Positions 8,996 to 17,705 of a DNA stretch of 64,000 nt are shown here, in pieces. Position numbers and translations under genes: made by a program. Source of the DNA: Pseudomonadota bacterium (GTDB taxonomy: Bacteria > Pseudomonadota > Alphaproteobacteria > Rhizobiales > Xanthobacteraceae); NCBI GenBank assembly GCA_023422775.1, contig JAFAGM010000128.1, forward strand, positions 1 to 64,000, written 5' to 3'. The notes under the pieces were generated by a model. That model was not told the DNA's origin. It did no database searches and saw only the letters and a list, made by a program, of their open reading frames with translations. Positions within the stretch are counted from its first letter, which is position 1, and every line of letters begins with the position of its first letter.

Positions 8996-10822
8996 TCAGT
9001 TGCGAACGGTAATGCAGGAAATATCGGCGCGCTTGAGCGTACGGCAGGCGGCTTCGGCCTGATCGCGCTCGAGGCCGGCGAAACGGGCGCGGTAGAGCGT
9101 CTTGTTGTCCTTGGCGACGACCGGCTCGGTGAAGGGGTCGGCCTTGCTGAGCAGGCTGCTGGCCTTGTGCCGGCAAAGGTCGATCCGCTGCTTGGCTTCG
9201 CCTTCGCTTTCCAGCGCGCCGACCTGGATGATCCATCCGGTGCGGGTGGTGACCGGGGCGGGCGGCTTGATTGCGCTGTTCTGTTGGGTGGGCTGCTGCT
9301 GGTGCGAGGCCTGCTGTTGCATGCCCTGCGGCTGGGCGTGCGGTGTCGGATCGGCAGCGTAGGCCAACGTTTGCGACGGCGCCGCCTGCGTCAGGCTTGA
9401 GGCGGGCAACACGCCGAGTATGCCCTGTCCGGTGCCGTGATTGGCCGGCTGCGGCGGCATCGCCACCTTGGGTACGTCGGTCCTGTTGGTCTCCGCGGCC
9501 TTGGCCACCACGGCGCTGGACGTTTCGGCGACTTCAGGACGGGTCGGGACGGCATGGGTGACCGTGGGCGCGGACTGCGAGGGGGTCGCGGACGCCAGCT
9601 TCATCGGCCCGGCCTTGACCTGGACTGTCTTGACCTTGACCGGCTTCATCGGCTCGACAGAGCCGGGGATCGCGCCGATCTGCTGGGTCTGGATCACGCC
9701 GTTGGTCAGCGGGGCGGGCTCGGGCTTGGCCTGCGCTTCGATTTTGGCGGCGGGCGGGGGCAGGGCGGCAGCCGCCGCGGCCATCAGGGACGGCCTGGCG
9801 GGCGCTACGGAGCGGGTCGTGGGCGCTGCGACGGGAGCCGGTTCGGCTGCCGCGACGTTGACCTGAGCGGTCTCGGCATCGGCTACCTCGACGCCGCTGT
9901 CGCCCGGGTTGCGTTCGGTGATCGCGGCGACGGTGCGCCTGGTGGCACCCTTGTTGAGGTTCTCGGCGAGCAGGTTGCGCATGATGGCGTCGCGCGAGCC
10001 ACCGCTGCGGCCGCCCATCACCACGCCGACGAGGTGGCGGTTGCCACGACGCATCGAAGTGACGAGGTTGAAGCCGGATGCGCGGGTGTAGCCGGTCTTG
10101 ATGCCGTCGACGCCTTCGACATTGCCGAGCAGGCGATTGTGGTTACGGATCGACTGGCCGCGATAGGCGAACACGGAGGTCGAGAAGTAGCGGTAGTAGC
10201 GCGGGAAGCGATCCTGGATCGCGCGGCCGAGCGTGGCCTGGTCGCGCGCCGTGGTCAGTTGATCGTCGTTGGGCAGGCCGGAAGCGTTGCGATAGGTGGT
10301 CCTGCTCATGCCGAGTGCGCGCGCCTTGCGCGTCATCATCCTGGCGAAATCGGCCTCACTGCCGGCAATGGTCTCGGCGATGACGACGGCGGCGTCGTTG
10401 GCGGACCGGGTCACTAGACCCTTGATGGCGTCCTCGACCTTGATGGTTTGGCCGGGCCGCAGGCCAAGCTTGGTCGGCGCCTGTTCGGAGGCGAACGCCG
10501 ACACGCCCATTTCGGTATCGAGCTTCAGCTTGCCGGATTCGAGACGCTCGAACAGCAGATAGAGCGTCATGACCTTGGTCAGCGAAGCGGGACGCCGGAT
10601 ACCGTCGGGATTGTTCGAGGAGAGCACCGCGCCGGAATTGGCGTCGACGATGATCGAGGAGAACTGCGGGCTGTAGCTTTCGCGGACGACGTGATGGCGG
10701 CGAGGCTTGGCACGGCGCGCTTCGGCGCTCTCGCTGCTGATCAGGATCGCTGTCGTGATGGTAACCAGCCCCAGCGCGCAAATGCGTAACGCGCGCGAGG
10801 AAGCGAAGGTTGTACGAAGCAT
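8996..10822 (-). CDS. D-alanyl-D-alanine carboxypeptidase with C-terminal SPOR domain
   Basis: A penicillin-binding protein of the S11 (DacA/PBP5-like) family that trims the terminal D-Ala from peptidoglycan stem peptides in the periplasm. The 608 residues contain: an N-terminal signal segment (LRICALGLVTITTAILI); the catalytic motifs SLTK (about residue 80), SAND (about 140) and KTGY (about 240); a long Pro/Ala/Val-rich linker (about 310-520); and a C-terminal SPOR domain starting at GWIIQVGAL, which binds denuded glycan strands at the septum. The linker and SPOR domain make it much longer than E. coli DacA (about 400) and point to action at the division site. It stands alone, with its own terminator downstream. 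Confidence 0.9.
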   Translation of the reverse strand: MLRTTFASSRALRICALGLVTITTAILISSESAEARRAKPRRHHVVRESYSPQFSSIIVDANSGAVLSSNNPDGIRRPASLTKVMTLYLLFERLESGKLKLDTEMGVSAFASEQAPTKLGLRPGQTIKVEDAIKGLVTRSANDAAVVIAETIAGSEADFARMMTRKARALGMSRTTYRNASGLPNDDQLTTARDQATLGRAIQDRFPRYYRYFSTSVFAYRGQSIRNHNRLLGNVEGVDGIKTGYTRASGFNLVTSMRRGNRHLVGVVMGGRSGGSRDAIMRNLLAENLNKGATRRTVAAITERNPGDSGVEVADAETAQVNVAAAEPAPVAAPTTRSVAPARPSLMAAAAAALPPPAAKIEAQAKPEPAPLTNGVIQTQQIGAIPGSVEPMKPVKVKTVQVKAGPMKLASATPSQSAPTVTHAVPTRPEVAETSSAVVAKAAETNRTDVPKVAMPPQPANHGTGQGILGVLPASSLTQAAPSQTLAYAADPTPHAQPQGMQQQASHQQQPTQQNSAIKPPAPVTTRTGWIIQVGALESEGEAKQRIDLCRHKASSLLSKADPFTEPVVAKDNKTLYRARFAGLERDQAEAACRTLKRADISCITVRN

Positions 10823-11102
10823 TTACTTCCCCGTCCCAATTTCTATCTTGATCACCGGCTCGTGAGGCAAAATTGTGCCCAACGACCCCTGGCGTTCCCT
10901 GCTCGAAGTGCCGATCCGGCCGTTTTGGGCGGCCCTATCGGCCGATCAGGTCGATGTTCAATCTAAGGCGCTGTTTTGAAACAGCTTTCCTACTGTCTGC
11001 CGAACGGCAGACAGGTCCGGGAATCAGGTTAGGCCGAGCGAGTTTCCAAAAGATTAAGCAACCGTTGCCTGACACCCCCTGGTTTTCAGCTAAATCGGCG
11101 TA

Positions 11103-11147
11103 TTTGTGCGTCGCACAAAATGCCTTGACATCATTGTGCAGTGCACA
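11103..11147. promoter_or_regulatory. Two operator-like inverted repeats at the phasin promoter
   Basis: Site 1 (11103-11119) is TTTGTGCG-T-CGCACAAA, a perfect 8-base arm repeat. Site 2 (11135-11147) is TGTGCA-G-TGCACA, with perfect 6-base arms, lying between the -35 and -10 elements. Both share the core TGTGC/GCACA, and their centres are 30 bases apart (about three helical turns), which suggests binding of the same regulator on one DNA face. The PHB-responsive repressor PhaR is known to bind TGC-rich sites at phasin promoters in this group; assigning these sites to PhaR is inference. Confidence 0.6.
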
Positions 11148-11153
11148 TATAAA
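11125..11153 (+). promoter_or_regulatory. Sigma-70-type promoter of the phasin gene
   Basis: TTGACA (11125-11130) and TATAAA (11148-11153) are separated by exactly 17 bases. The -35 is consensus and the -10 is near-consensus, unusually strong for this GC-rich genome. Operator-like site 2 occupies the spacer, so a bound repressor would block RNA polymerase. Confidence 0.75.
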
Positions 11154-11221
11154 GAGTGAGTCAGGGGGCCGGGACCTCCCGGCGATCGATTGCATTTTCA
11201 GTCTGGGAAAAGGACTCCATG

Positions 11222-11560
11222 ATGGTCAAGGTTGAAGACATTCAGAACTACGGCAAAGAGCATCTTGAATCGGCTGCCGCCTCTGCCAGCAACCTGCAGA
11301 GCGGCGTTCAGGCGATCGCAACCGCCTATGGCGACTACGCCAAGAAGTCGTTCGAAGACACCAAGTCGTTCGTTGAAAAGCTTTCCGGCGTGAAGTCGCT
11401 GGACAAGGCGCTCGAAGCGCAGACCGAGTTTGCGCGTTCGTCCTACGAGACCTTCGTCGCCGAGTCGCAGAAGATCGCCGGTCTCTACACCGATCTCGCC
11501 AAGCAGACCTTCAAACCCTATGAAGGTCTGGTCGCGAAGTTCAACCCGGCTGCAAACTAA
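11222..11560 (+). CDS. Phasin family protein
   Basis: Phasins coat polyhydroxybutyrate granules and limit their size. The protein (112 residues from the ATG at 11222, or 113 from 11219) is almost entirely amphipathic helix without Cys or Trp. It has the family stretch VQAIATAYGDYAKKSFEDT, then FVEKLSGVKSLDKALEAQTEFA and a C-terminal FKPYEGLVAKFNPA. The Shine-Dalgarno AAAAGGA (11208-11214) is seven bases before 11222 and four before 11219, so I prefer the second ATG. A strong promoter with two palindromes lies upstream and a strong terminator downstream: a monocistronic, highly expressed, regulated gene. No phaC or phaR is in the window. Confidence 0.9.
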   Translation: MVKVEDIQNYGKEHLESAAASASNLQSGVQAIATAYGDYAKKSFEDTKSFVEKLSGVKSLDKALEAQTEFARSSYETFVAESQKIAGLYTDLAKQTFKPYEGLVAKFNPAAN

Positions 11561-11583
11561 TTCGGACTCGCGTCTTCAAAGTA

Positions 11584-11613
11584 AAAGCCCGGCCGTTTCG
11601 GCCGGGCTTTTTC
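11584..11613 (+). terminator. Rho-independent terminator of the phasin gene
   Basis: AAAGCCCGGCC (11584-11594) pairs perfectly with GGCCGGGCTTT (11600-11610) across a GTTTC loop. The T-rich end TTTTTC follows, 24 bases after the phasin stop. Confidence 0.9.
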
Positions 11614-12123
11614 TTGCGCCTGCGGTCGCGGCCAGCTCTGGAATCCTGTGTCGAGAACCTCGTTCGGGCGGCGCACGCGCAAACCGCAGGTAAAATCGGT
11701 TCCAGCGAGCACGACGCGAGCGCAGTAGCGCCGGTCACCCCAAATGCGCCAATGCATCGCACCGCCAATCCGGCGCTCGCGATCCTTTGTCAAACCGCGA
11801 AGAAAAGATTAACCTTGCTCTGGATAGCCGAGCCGGGAATCGGGTCGGTCGCAGGTCGCGCCAGCGCTCTCTCTCGACGCTTGCGGCGATCCGGCGGCAG
11901 TCCCATATTCCAGTAGCCGGTCCGGTCAACGGATCGGACCGGGAGCGGCGATCTGGAAAGCGTTGCTAGGTATTTTGTGATGGCAGCCGCAAAGCCGGCC
12001 GCCAAGCGGGCCAAGATGCGCTGTCCGGTTTCCCTTTCGATTTCGAACGCCTGAGCCATGTTGCAGTTATCATTCACAGCTTGCTCGTCCGTGTCGGCCA
12101 GATCAGCCGTTTCCGCTCCCCGA
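11614..12123. other. Intergenic region before clpS
   Basis: This 510-base stretch contains no gene I can support. A 24-codon frame beginning at 11980 has no good ribosome-binding site. The clpS frame itself is open back to 12058, but that part does not look like ClpS. No promoter could be assigned. Confidence 0.4.
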
Positions 12124-12456
12124 ATGAGCAACGACGAGAACCGCAATTCCGGGACCGGTGGGCCGTCGACGTCGGTCATCACCAAGGTCAAGCCGAAGAC
12201 CAAGCGTCCGAACCTGTATCGCGTCCTGATTCTGAACGACGACTACACGCCGATGGAGTTCGTCGTTCATGTGCTGGAGAAGTTCTTCCAGAAGGACGCC
12301 GAGGCGGCCACCAAGATCATGCTCCACGTCCATCATCACGGCATCGGCGAGTGCGGCGTGTTCACCTACGAGATCGCCGAGACCAAGGTCACGCAGGTGA
12401 TGGATTTTGCGCGCAAGCACCAGCATCCCCTGCAGTGCGTGATGGAAAAGAAGTAA
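12124..12456 (+). CDS. clpS: ATP-dependent Clp protease adaptor ClpS
   Basis: ClpS delivers N-degron proteins (bulky N-terminal residues) to the ClpAP protease. The protein is 110 residues from the ATG at 12124 (MSNDENRNSG). The core contains LILNDDYTPMEFVV, whose NDD and following residues form the N-degron pocket, then the helix EKFFQKDAEAATKIMLHVHHHG and the C-terminal KVTQVMDFARKHQHPL. The disordered N-terminal ~25 residues are typical. clpA, its partner, lies 255 bases downstream on the same strand, the usual order. Confidence 0.96.
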   Translation: MSNDENRNSGTGGPSTSVITKVKPKTKRPNLYRVLILNDDYTPMEFVVHVLEKFFQKDAEAATKIMLHVHHHGIGECGVFTYEIAETKVTQVMDFARKHQHPLQCVMEKK

Positions 12457-12711
12457 CCGCGCTGGCTGCCGGCCCGGCCGAAAGGGAACGGGTCTTGCAT
12501 CGATCGACTCCGACGGAAGGCGAGCGTTTCCCGGCGGTTTTTCGGGGATGGACGCGCGCCGCGATGGTGGCTGAATTTAGAGGGAAACCACATTTGCGGA
12601 ACCGGTCTTTCGCCACGATCGTCCATAACTATATCACAAGGAATGACGAAGGTTGTTGTTGCCTGACCGGGTAATGGCGATCATGATGACCCGGGGCCAT
12701 AGAGGACGCGA

Positions 12712-15147
12712 ATGCCAACTTTTTCCCAAAGCCTTGAACAATCCCTGCATCGTGCGCTGGCGATTGCAAACGAGCGTCATCATCAGTACGCGACGCTCGA
12801 ACATCTTCTGCTGTCGCTGATCGATGACTCGGATGCGGCGGCGGTGATGCGCGCCTGCAGCGTCGACCTCGACAAGCTGCGCACCAGTCTCGTCAACTAT
12901 CTCGAAACCGAATTCGAAAACCTGGTGACTGACGGCGCTGACGACGCCAAGCCGACCGCCGGGTTCCAGCGCGTGATCCAGCGCGCGGTGATTCACGTCC
13001 AGTCTTCCGGTCGCGAAGAAGTGACCGGCGCCAACGTGCTGATCGCGATCTTCGCGGAGCGCGAAAGTCACGCCGCCTATTTCCTGCAGGAGCAGGACAT
13101 GACGCGTTACGACGCGGTGAATTACATCAGCCACGGCATCGCCAAGCGGCCGGGCGTCTCCGAGGCGCGGCCGGTGCGCGGCGTCGACGAGGAGACCGAG
13201 ACCAAGGGCAACGACGACTCCAAGAAGAAGGGGGAGGCGCTCGAGACCTATTGCGTCAACCTCAACAAGAAGGCGCGCGACGGCAAGATCGATCCTGTGA
13301 TCGGGCGCAATTCCGAAATCAACCGCGCCATCCAGGTGCTGTGCCGCCGCCAGAAGAACAATCCGCTGTTCGTGGGCGAAGCCGGCGTCGGCAAGACCGC
13401 GATCGCCGAAGGACTAGCCAAGCGCATCGTCGATTCGGAAGTCCCGGAAGTGCTGGCCGCGGCCACCGTGTTCTCGCTCGACATGGGAACGCTGCTGGCG
13501 GGCACGCGCTATCGCGGCGATTTCGAGGAGCGCCTGAAGCAGGTGCTGAAGGAACTGGAGGCGCATCCGAACGCCATTCTGTTCATCGACGAGATCCACA
13601 CCGTGATCGGCGCGGGCGCCACCTCCGGCGGCGCGATGGATGCGTCCAATCTGCTCAAGCCGGCGCTGGCCTCGGGCACGATCCGCTGTATGGGCTCGAC
13701 GACCTACAAGGAATACCGTCAGCATTTCGAGAAGGACCGCGCGCTGGTGCGCCGGTTCCAGAAGATCGACGTCAACGAGCCGACGGTTGAAGACGCGATT
13801 GCGATCCTCAAGGGCCTGAAGCCCTATTTCGAGGATTACCACCGGCTGAAATACACCAACGAGGCGATCGAGGCGGCGGTGCAACTGTCGTCGCGCTACA
13901 TCCACGACCGCAAGCTGCCGGACAAGGCGATCGACGTGATCGACGAGTCGGGTGCGGCACAGATGCTGGTGGCCGAGAACAAGCGCAAGAAGACCATCGG
14001 CATCAAGGAGATCGAGACCACGATCGCTTCGATGGCGCGCATTCCGCCCAAGAGCGTATCGAAGGACGACGCCGAGGTGCTCAAGCATCTCGAGCAGACG
14101 CTCAAGCGCGTGGTGTTCGGCCAGGACAAGGCGATCGAGGCGCTGTCGGCGTCGATCAAGCTGGCGCGTGCCGGCTTGCGCGAACCGGAAAAGCCGATCG
14201 GCTCCTACCTGTTCTCGGGTCCTACCGGCGTCGGCAAGACCGAAGTGGCAAAGCAACTCGCGGCCTCGCTCGGCGTCGAGCTGATACGGTTCGACATGTC
14301 CGAATATATGGAGCGGCATACGGTGTCGCGCCTGATCGGCGCGCCTCCCGGCTATGTCGGCTTCGACCAGGGCGGCCTGTTGACCGATGGTGTGGACCAG
14401 CACCCGCATTGCGTGGTGCTGCTCGACGAAATCGAGAAGGCGCATCCGGATCTCTACAACGTGCTGCTGCAGATCATGGATCACGGCCGGCTCACCGATC
14501 ACAACGGCAAGCAGGTCAATTTCCGCAACGTGATCCTGATCATGACCACGAACGCGGGCGCGGCCGACCTGGCGCGTCAGGCCTTCGGCTTCACCCGCAA
14601 CAAGCGGGAAGGCGACGACCACGAGGCGATCAACCGCCAGTTCGCCCCCGAATTCCGCAACCGGCTGGATGCGATCGTTTCGTTCGCCCACCTCAACGCC
14701 GACGTCATCGGCATGGTGGTCGAGAAGTTCGTGCTGCAGCTCGAGGCGCAGCTGGCCGACCGCGACGTCACCATCGAATTGTCGGAGCCCGCCAAGGCCT
14801 GGCTGATCGAGCACGGCTACGACGAGCAGATGGGCGCCCGGCCGATGTCGCGCATCATCCAGGAGCACATCAAGAAGCCCCTGGCGGATGAAGTGCTGTT
14901 CGGCCACCTCAAGGGCGGCGGCCATGTCCGCGTCGTGCTGGTTCCGGACGAAGCCAGCACCGAGGGCAGGAACAAGATCGGCTTCGAGTTCGTCGAAGGT
15001 CCGGTTACGCCGAAGCCGGAAAAGTTGCCCGGCGCCCGCAAGCGCTCGACGCCGCGGAAGCCGAAGTCCGGCGGCCCCAACGGTGGCGGCGGCGGAGGTG
15101 GTGGGTCCAAGGGACCGGCCTCCAAGGGACCGCTGGTCAAGGTCTGA
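12712..15147 (+). CDS. clpA: ATP-dependent Clp protease ATP-binding subunit ClpA
   Basis: ClpA is the Hsp100 unfoldase ring that feeds substrates to ClpP and is redirected by ClpS. The 811-residue protein has the Clp N-domain (residues 1 to about 145, starting PTFSQSLEQSLHRAL), an acidic/Lys-rich linker, AAA-1 with Walker A GEAGVGKT (about 223) and Walker B LFIDEIH, and AAA-2 with Walker A GPTGVGKTE (about 502) and Walker B VLLDEIEK. Before AAA-2 there is no long ClpB-type middle coiled coil. The last ~45 residues are a low-complexity Pro/Lys/Gly tail including eight consecutive Gly codons. GAGGA lies six bases before the start. A terminator follows. Confidence 0.96.
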   Translation: MPTFSQSLEQSLHRALAIANERHHQYATLEHLLLSLIDDSDAAAVMRACSVDLDKLRTSLVNYLETEFENLVTDGADDAKPTAGFQRVIQRAVIHVQSSGREEVTGANVLIAIFAERESHAAYFLQEQDMTRYDAVNYISHGIAKRPGVSEARPVRGVDEETETKGNDDSKKKGEALETYCVNLNKKARDGKIDPVIGRNSEINRAIQVLCRRQKNNPLFVGEAGVGKTAIAEGLAKRIVDSEVPEVLAAATVFSLDMGTLLAGTRYRGDFEERLKQVLKELEAHPNAILFIDEIHTVIGAGATSGGAMDASNLLKPALASGTIRCMGSTTYKEYRQHFEKDRALVRRFQKIDVNEPTVEDAIAILKGLKPYFEDYHRLKYTNEAIEAAVQLSSRYIHDRKLPDKAIDVIDESGAAQMLVAENKRKKTIGIKEIETTIASMARIPPKSVSKDDAEVLKHLEQTLKRVVFGQDKAIEALSASIKLARAGLREPEKPIGSYLFSGPTGVGKTEVAKQLAASLGVELIRFDMSEYMERHTVSRLIGAPPGYVGFDQGGLLTDGVDQHPHCVVLLDEIEKAHPDLYNVLLQIMDHGRLTDHNGKQVNFRNVILIMTTNAGAADLARQAFGFTRNKREGDDHEAINRQFAPEFRNRLDAIVSFAHLNADVIGMVVEKFVLQLEAQLADRDVTIELSEPAKAWLIEHGYDEQMGARPMSRIIQEHIKKPLADEVLFGHLKGGGHVRVVLVPDEASTEGRNKIGFEFVEGPVTPKPEKLPGARKRSTPRKPKSGGPNGGGGGGGGSKGPASKGPLVKV

Positions 15148-15174
15148 TCCGCGGATCGACCATCGAAAAATGCG

Positions 15175-15203
15175 AAAAGGCCGGCTCGAGAGCCGGCCTT
15201 TTT
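15175..15203 (+). terminator. Bidirectional Rho-independent terminator between clpA and the PilZ gene
   Basis: AAAAGGCCGGCT (15175-15186) pairs with AGCCGGCCTTTT (15191-15202) across a CGAG loop, flanked by T-tracts on both strands. It is placed 27 bases after the clpA stop and about 37 bases past the end of the convergent PilZ gene, so it can serve both. Confidence 0.88.
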
Positions 15204-15239
15204 CTTATGTTGAGCGGGTGTTCGCTGAATAACAGGACA

Positions 15240-15596
15240 TCAGCGATGGCCGAGCAGATCGTCGATCTTGCGCTGGAGCTGGCGCTTCTTGATCTCGCTC
15301 TTGCGCAGCCGCTCTTCGAGGTCGGAGACGGGCTCGGTGGGGCTCTCGGCGCGGAAGGCGACGCCAACGAAATTGTCGCGCCACCAGATCGCTTTGGCCA
15401 TGAAGGAGCGGCCCTTGCGGGCGATGCGCAGCGAAAGCTGCTCCCTTGGAAGCTCGACGACGTTGCTGAACTCGATGGTGGCGCCCTTGTCAGAGAGGTT
15501 GCGGACGATGCATTCCCGCGTCGCCCCGTGTTCGCCAATCTCGGCGACGCCGCCATACATTACCTTTTCGCGCACGCTCTCGCGTCGGTCATGCAT
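15240..15596 (-). CDS. PilZ-domain protein
   Basis: A stand-alone PilZ domain of 118 residues, a c-di-GMP receptor fold. It starts MHDRRESVREKV, providing the RxxxR part of the ligand motif, followed by IVRNLSDKGA, which matches (D/N)xSxxG. The C-terminal third (from DLEERLRKSEIKKRQLQRK) is a charged, probably coiled-coil helix. The ribosome-binding site GGGGAG is close to the ATG. PleD, a c-di-GMP synthase, is encoded 10 kb away, but a direct link is only inference. The output target is unknown. Confidence 0.85.
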   Translation of the reverse strand: MHDRRESVREKVMYGGVAEIGEHGATRECIVRNLSDKGATIEFSNVVELPREQLSLRIARKGRSFMAKAIWWRDNFVGVAFRAESPTEPVSDLEERLRKSEIKKRQLQRKIDDLLGHR

Positions 15597-15825
15597 TGAA
15601 AACTCCCCACAAAGAGGGAGACTTTTACGCGGGTTTGTTTCCTGCGGAAGGGCACGTGGGGTAAAATGCGGCGTTAACGTAAACTGACAACGGCGCCGGC
15701 GGCCCGGATTTCAGGCGAATATCCGGCAAATTCGGCTGAACCGGCCGGAGATGGATCCGCAAGCAAACCATGATCGTTTGACCGGCGCTGCGACCGCAAC
15801 GCACAGTCTCTGGCCGTAAACCGCC

Positions 15826-16770
15826 ATGCAAAAAGCTCGGTATCTTCGCGCCTTCTGGTGCACGGTGTCGCTGCTGTGCTCATCGGCGCATGCCATCGCC
15901 GAGGACGCAGGCGAGGCCACCCGGTCGACCATCCAGAAGCCGGCCGGAGCGGTGCGCGAAGGCGACACGCGCGAAGCGATGTGCCTGATGATTGAATCGG
16001 CGGCCAGGGCCTCGAACCTTCCGCTGGAATTCTTCGCCCGGGTGATCTGGCAGGAGAGCCGCTTCCGTTCGGACGCGGTCGGGCCGGTGACGCGCAGCGG
16101 CCAGCGCGCGCAGGGGATCGCGCAGTTCATGCCGGGAACCGCGAGCGAGCGCGGCCTGCTCGATCCCTTCAATCCGGTACAGGCGCTGCCCAAATCGGCG
16201 GAGTTTCTGGACGAGCTGCGCACCCAGTTCGGCAATCTGGGACTGGCGGCTGCCGCCTACAATGCCGGCCCGCGGCGCGTCCAGGAGTGGCTTGCCGGCA
16301 CCGGCGGGATGCCGCAGGAGACGCGGAGCTACGTTATCGCCATCACCGGCGCCACCATCGAGGACTGGGCAAAGGCACAGAAGGGCGGCAGGACGCCGGA
16401 GCGGCGACCGACGTCGAACTGCCGCGAGTTGATGGCGCTGCTGAAGCAGGCGCCGAGCCCCTTCATCACCGAACTCGAACAGCGCATTACCTTGAGCGCT
16501 GCCAAGTTGTGGGGCGTGCAACTCGCGGCCGGGTTCAGCCGCGACAAGGCGCTGGCGATGTATGCCCGCGCGATGAAACGGCTCAGCGCCGTGATCGGCG
16601 ACCAGGATCCGAGCCTGCTGTCTTCGATCATACGCAGCCGCGGCACGCGCGCGTTCTACCAGGTGCGGATCGGCGCCGAAACCCGGCCCGCCGCCGACGA
16701 TCTCTGCAACCGCATCCGCAAGGCGGGCGGCGCGTGCTTCGTGCTGAGGAACAGAGGCGTGCCGGGATGA
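15826..16770 (+). CDS. Lytic murein transglycosylase (SLT domain)
   Basis: A secreted soluble lytic transglycosylase that cleaves glycan strands with formation of 1,6-anhydromuramic acid. The 314-residue protein has a signal peptide (about residues 1-25, ending AHAIAED). The SLT domain starts near residue 55, with the catalytic Glu in VIWQESRFR, followed by GIAQFMPGTA and LAAAAYNAGP. The C-terminal ~120 residues, ending in VRIGAETRPAADDLCNRIRKAGGACFVL, resemble a SPOR-like domain by pattern. Monocistronic by spacing. Confidence 0.9.
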   Translation: MQKARYLRAFWCTVSLLCSSAHAIAEDAGEATRSTIQKPAGAVREGDTREAMCLMIESAARASNLPLEFFARVIWQESRFRSDAVGPVTRSGQRAQGIAQFMPGTASERGLLDPFNPVQALPKSAEFLDELRTQFGNLGLAAAAYNAGPRRVQEWLAGTGGMPQETRSYVIAITGATIEDWAKAQKGGRTPERRPTSNCRELMALLKQAPSPFITELEQRITLSAAKLWGVQLAAGFSRDKALAMYARAMKRLSAVIGDQDPSLLSSIIRSRGTRAFYQVRIGAETRPAADDLCNRIRKAGGACFVLRNRGVPG

Positions 16771-16781
16771 GTGGTTTAACC

Positions 16782-16855
16782 GTCATTCCGGGGCGCGAAG
16801 CGAACCCGGAATCTCGAGATTCCGGGTTCGATGCTACGCATCGCCCCGGAATGAC
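16782..16855. repeat. Palindromic repeat, family A (intact copy)
   Basis: The 14-base ends GTCATTCCGGGGCG (16782-16795) and CGCCCCGGAATGAC (16842-16855) are perfect inverted repeats. The centre, 16801-16830, is a perfect 30-base palindrome with core AATCTCGAGATT. It lies between the transglycosylase gene and azlC. Half copies occur at 18624-18662 and 19137-19178. Confidence 0.85.
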
Positions 16856-16961
16856 GCCTGATATTGTCCTCTGCCGCATAGCCCCCTGAGCCCCGCTTGC
16901 TTGACGCCGGCTGCATTCGCCAGCCCTATGCCCGCGACGACTCAAATCTCACCTGGTCACC

Positions 16962-17705
16962 GTGGCGCTTCCCGCTCTCGACTCTCCCCAATGGCAAAGC
17001 CCCTTGCGCGCCTTCGCGTGGGGCATGAGTTCGGTCGCATCGACGGTGCTGGCGCTGGTGCTGTTTGCGACCTATCTCGGCATCGGTGCGCTGGCCCATG
17101 ACAGCCATTTCAGCCTGGGCTGGGTGCTCGGCTCGACGTTGCTGGTCTGGGCGGGGCCGGCGCAGATCATCCTGATCTCGACGCTGGGATCGGGCGCGAC
17201 CGCGGTACAGGCGGCGATCGCGGTAACGGTGAGCGCGATCCGGCTGTTTCCGATGGTGGTGTCGGTATTGCCGCTTCTGAAAACGCCCAAGACCAAGCGA
17301 CGCCATCTCGTGCTGGTGACGCATTTCATCGCCGTCACGCTCTGGGTCGAGTGCTACCGGCTGCTGCCGCAGGTGCCGCGCGAGCGGCGCATCGCATTCA
17401 CGCATGGGCTCGGCTGCGGGCTTGTCACCGTCTGCCTGGTCGCGACCACGCTCGGCTACGGCCTTGCCGCAAACCTGCCGCCGTTGTTCGCGGCTGCGAT
17501 CCTCTTGCTGACGCCGCTGGCGTTCCTGCTCTCGACCGCGCGCAACTGCCGGCAGATTTCCGATGTGCTGGCGCTGGTGCTCGGGCTCGCGCTGTTCCCG
17601 CTGGTGTCGATGCTGCATACCGGCGTCGACATCCTGATCAGCGGCATCGCGGCCGGCACGATTGCCTACGGCGTGCACTGGTGGCGGGAGAGGGCGCGCA
17701 CATGA
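16962..17705 (+). CDS. azlC: AzlC family branched-chain amino acid permease subunit
   Basis: AzlC with the small AzlD forms an exporter of branched-chain amino acids or analogues in the inner membrane. The 247-residue protein has about seven hydrophobic segments. Early is the family stretch FAWGMSSVASTVLALVLFATYLG, and SAIRLFPM is the recognisable AzlC motif. The start used here is GTG at 16962; an internal ATG at 17025 is possible but would trim a conserved region. The stop overlaps azlD (ATGA at 17702), a strong sign of a coupled operon. Confidence 0.85.
   Translation: MALPALDSPQWQSPLRAFAWGMSSVASTVLALVLFATYLGIGALAHDSHFSLGWVLGSTLLVWAGPAQIILISTLGSGATAVQAAIAVTVSAIRLFPMVVSVLPLLKTPKTKRRHLVLVTHFIAVTLWVECYRLLPQVPRERRIAFTHGLGCGLVTVCLVATTLGYGLAANLPPLFAAAILLLTPLAFLLSTARNCRQISDVLALVLGLALFPLVSMLHTGVDILISGIAAGTIAYGVHWWRERART

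Larger units (their letters stand above)
10823..11218. other. Promoter region of the phasin gene and carboxypeptidase gene
   Basis: This 396-base divergent spacer holds the strong phasin promoter and two operator-like inverted repeats (11103-11147) on the right side. No promoter for the leftward carboxypeptidase gene stands out, and I find no small ORF. Confidence 0.5.

Noticed and set aside
11980..12054. 24-codon frame MAAAKPAAKRAK... before clpS
   Set aside because: Short, no clear ribosome-binding site and no recognisable family; composition alone is not evidence.
16782..16855. Perfect palindrome after the transglycosylase gene as a terminator
   Set aside because: No T-tract follows, and matching half copies occur elsewhere, so it is a repeat unit rather than a dedicated terminator.
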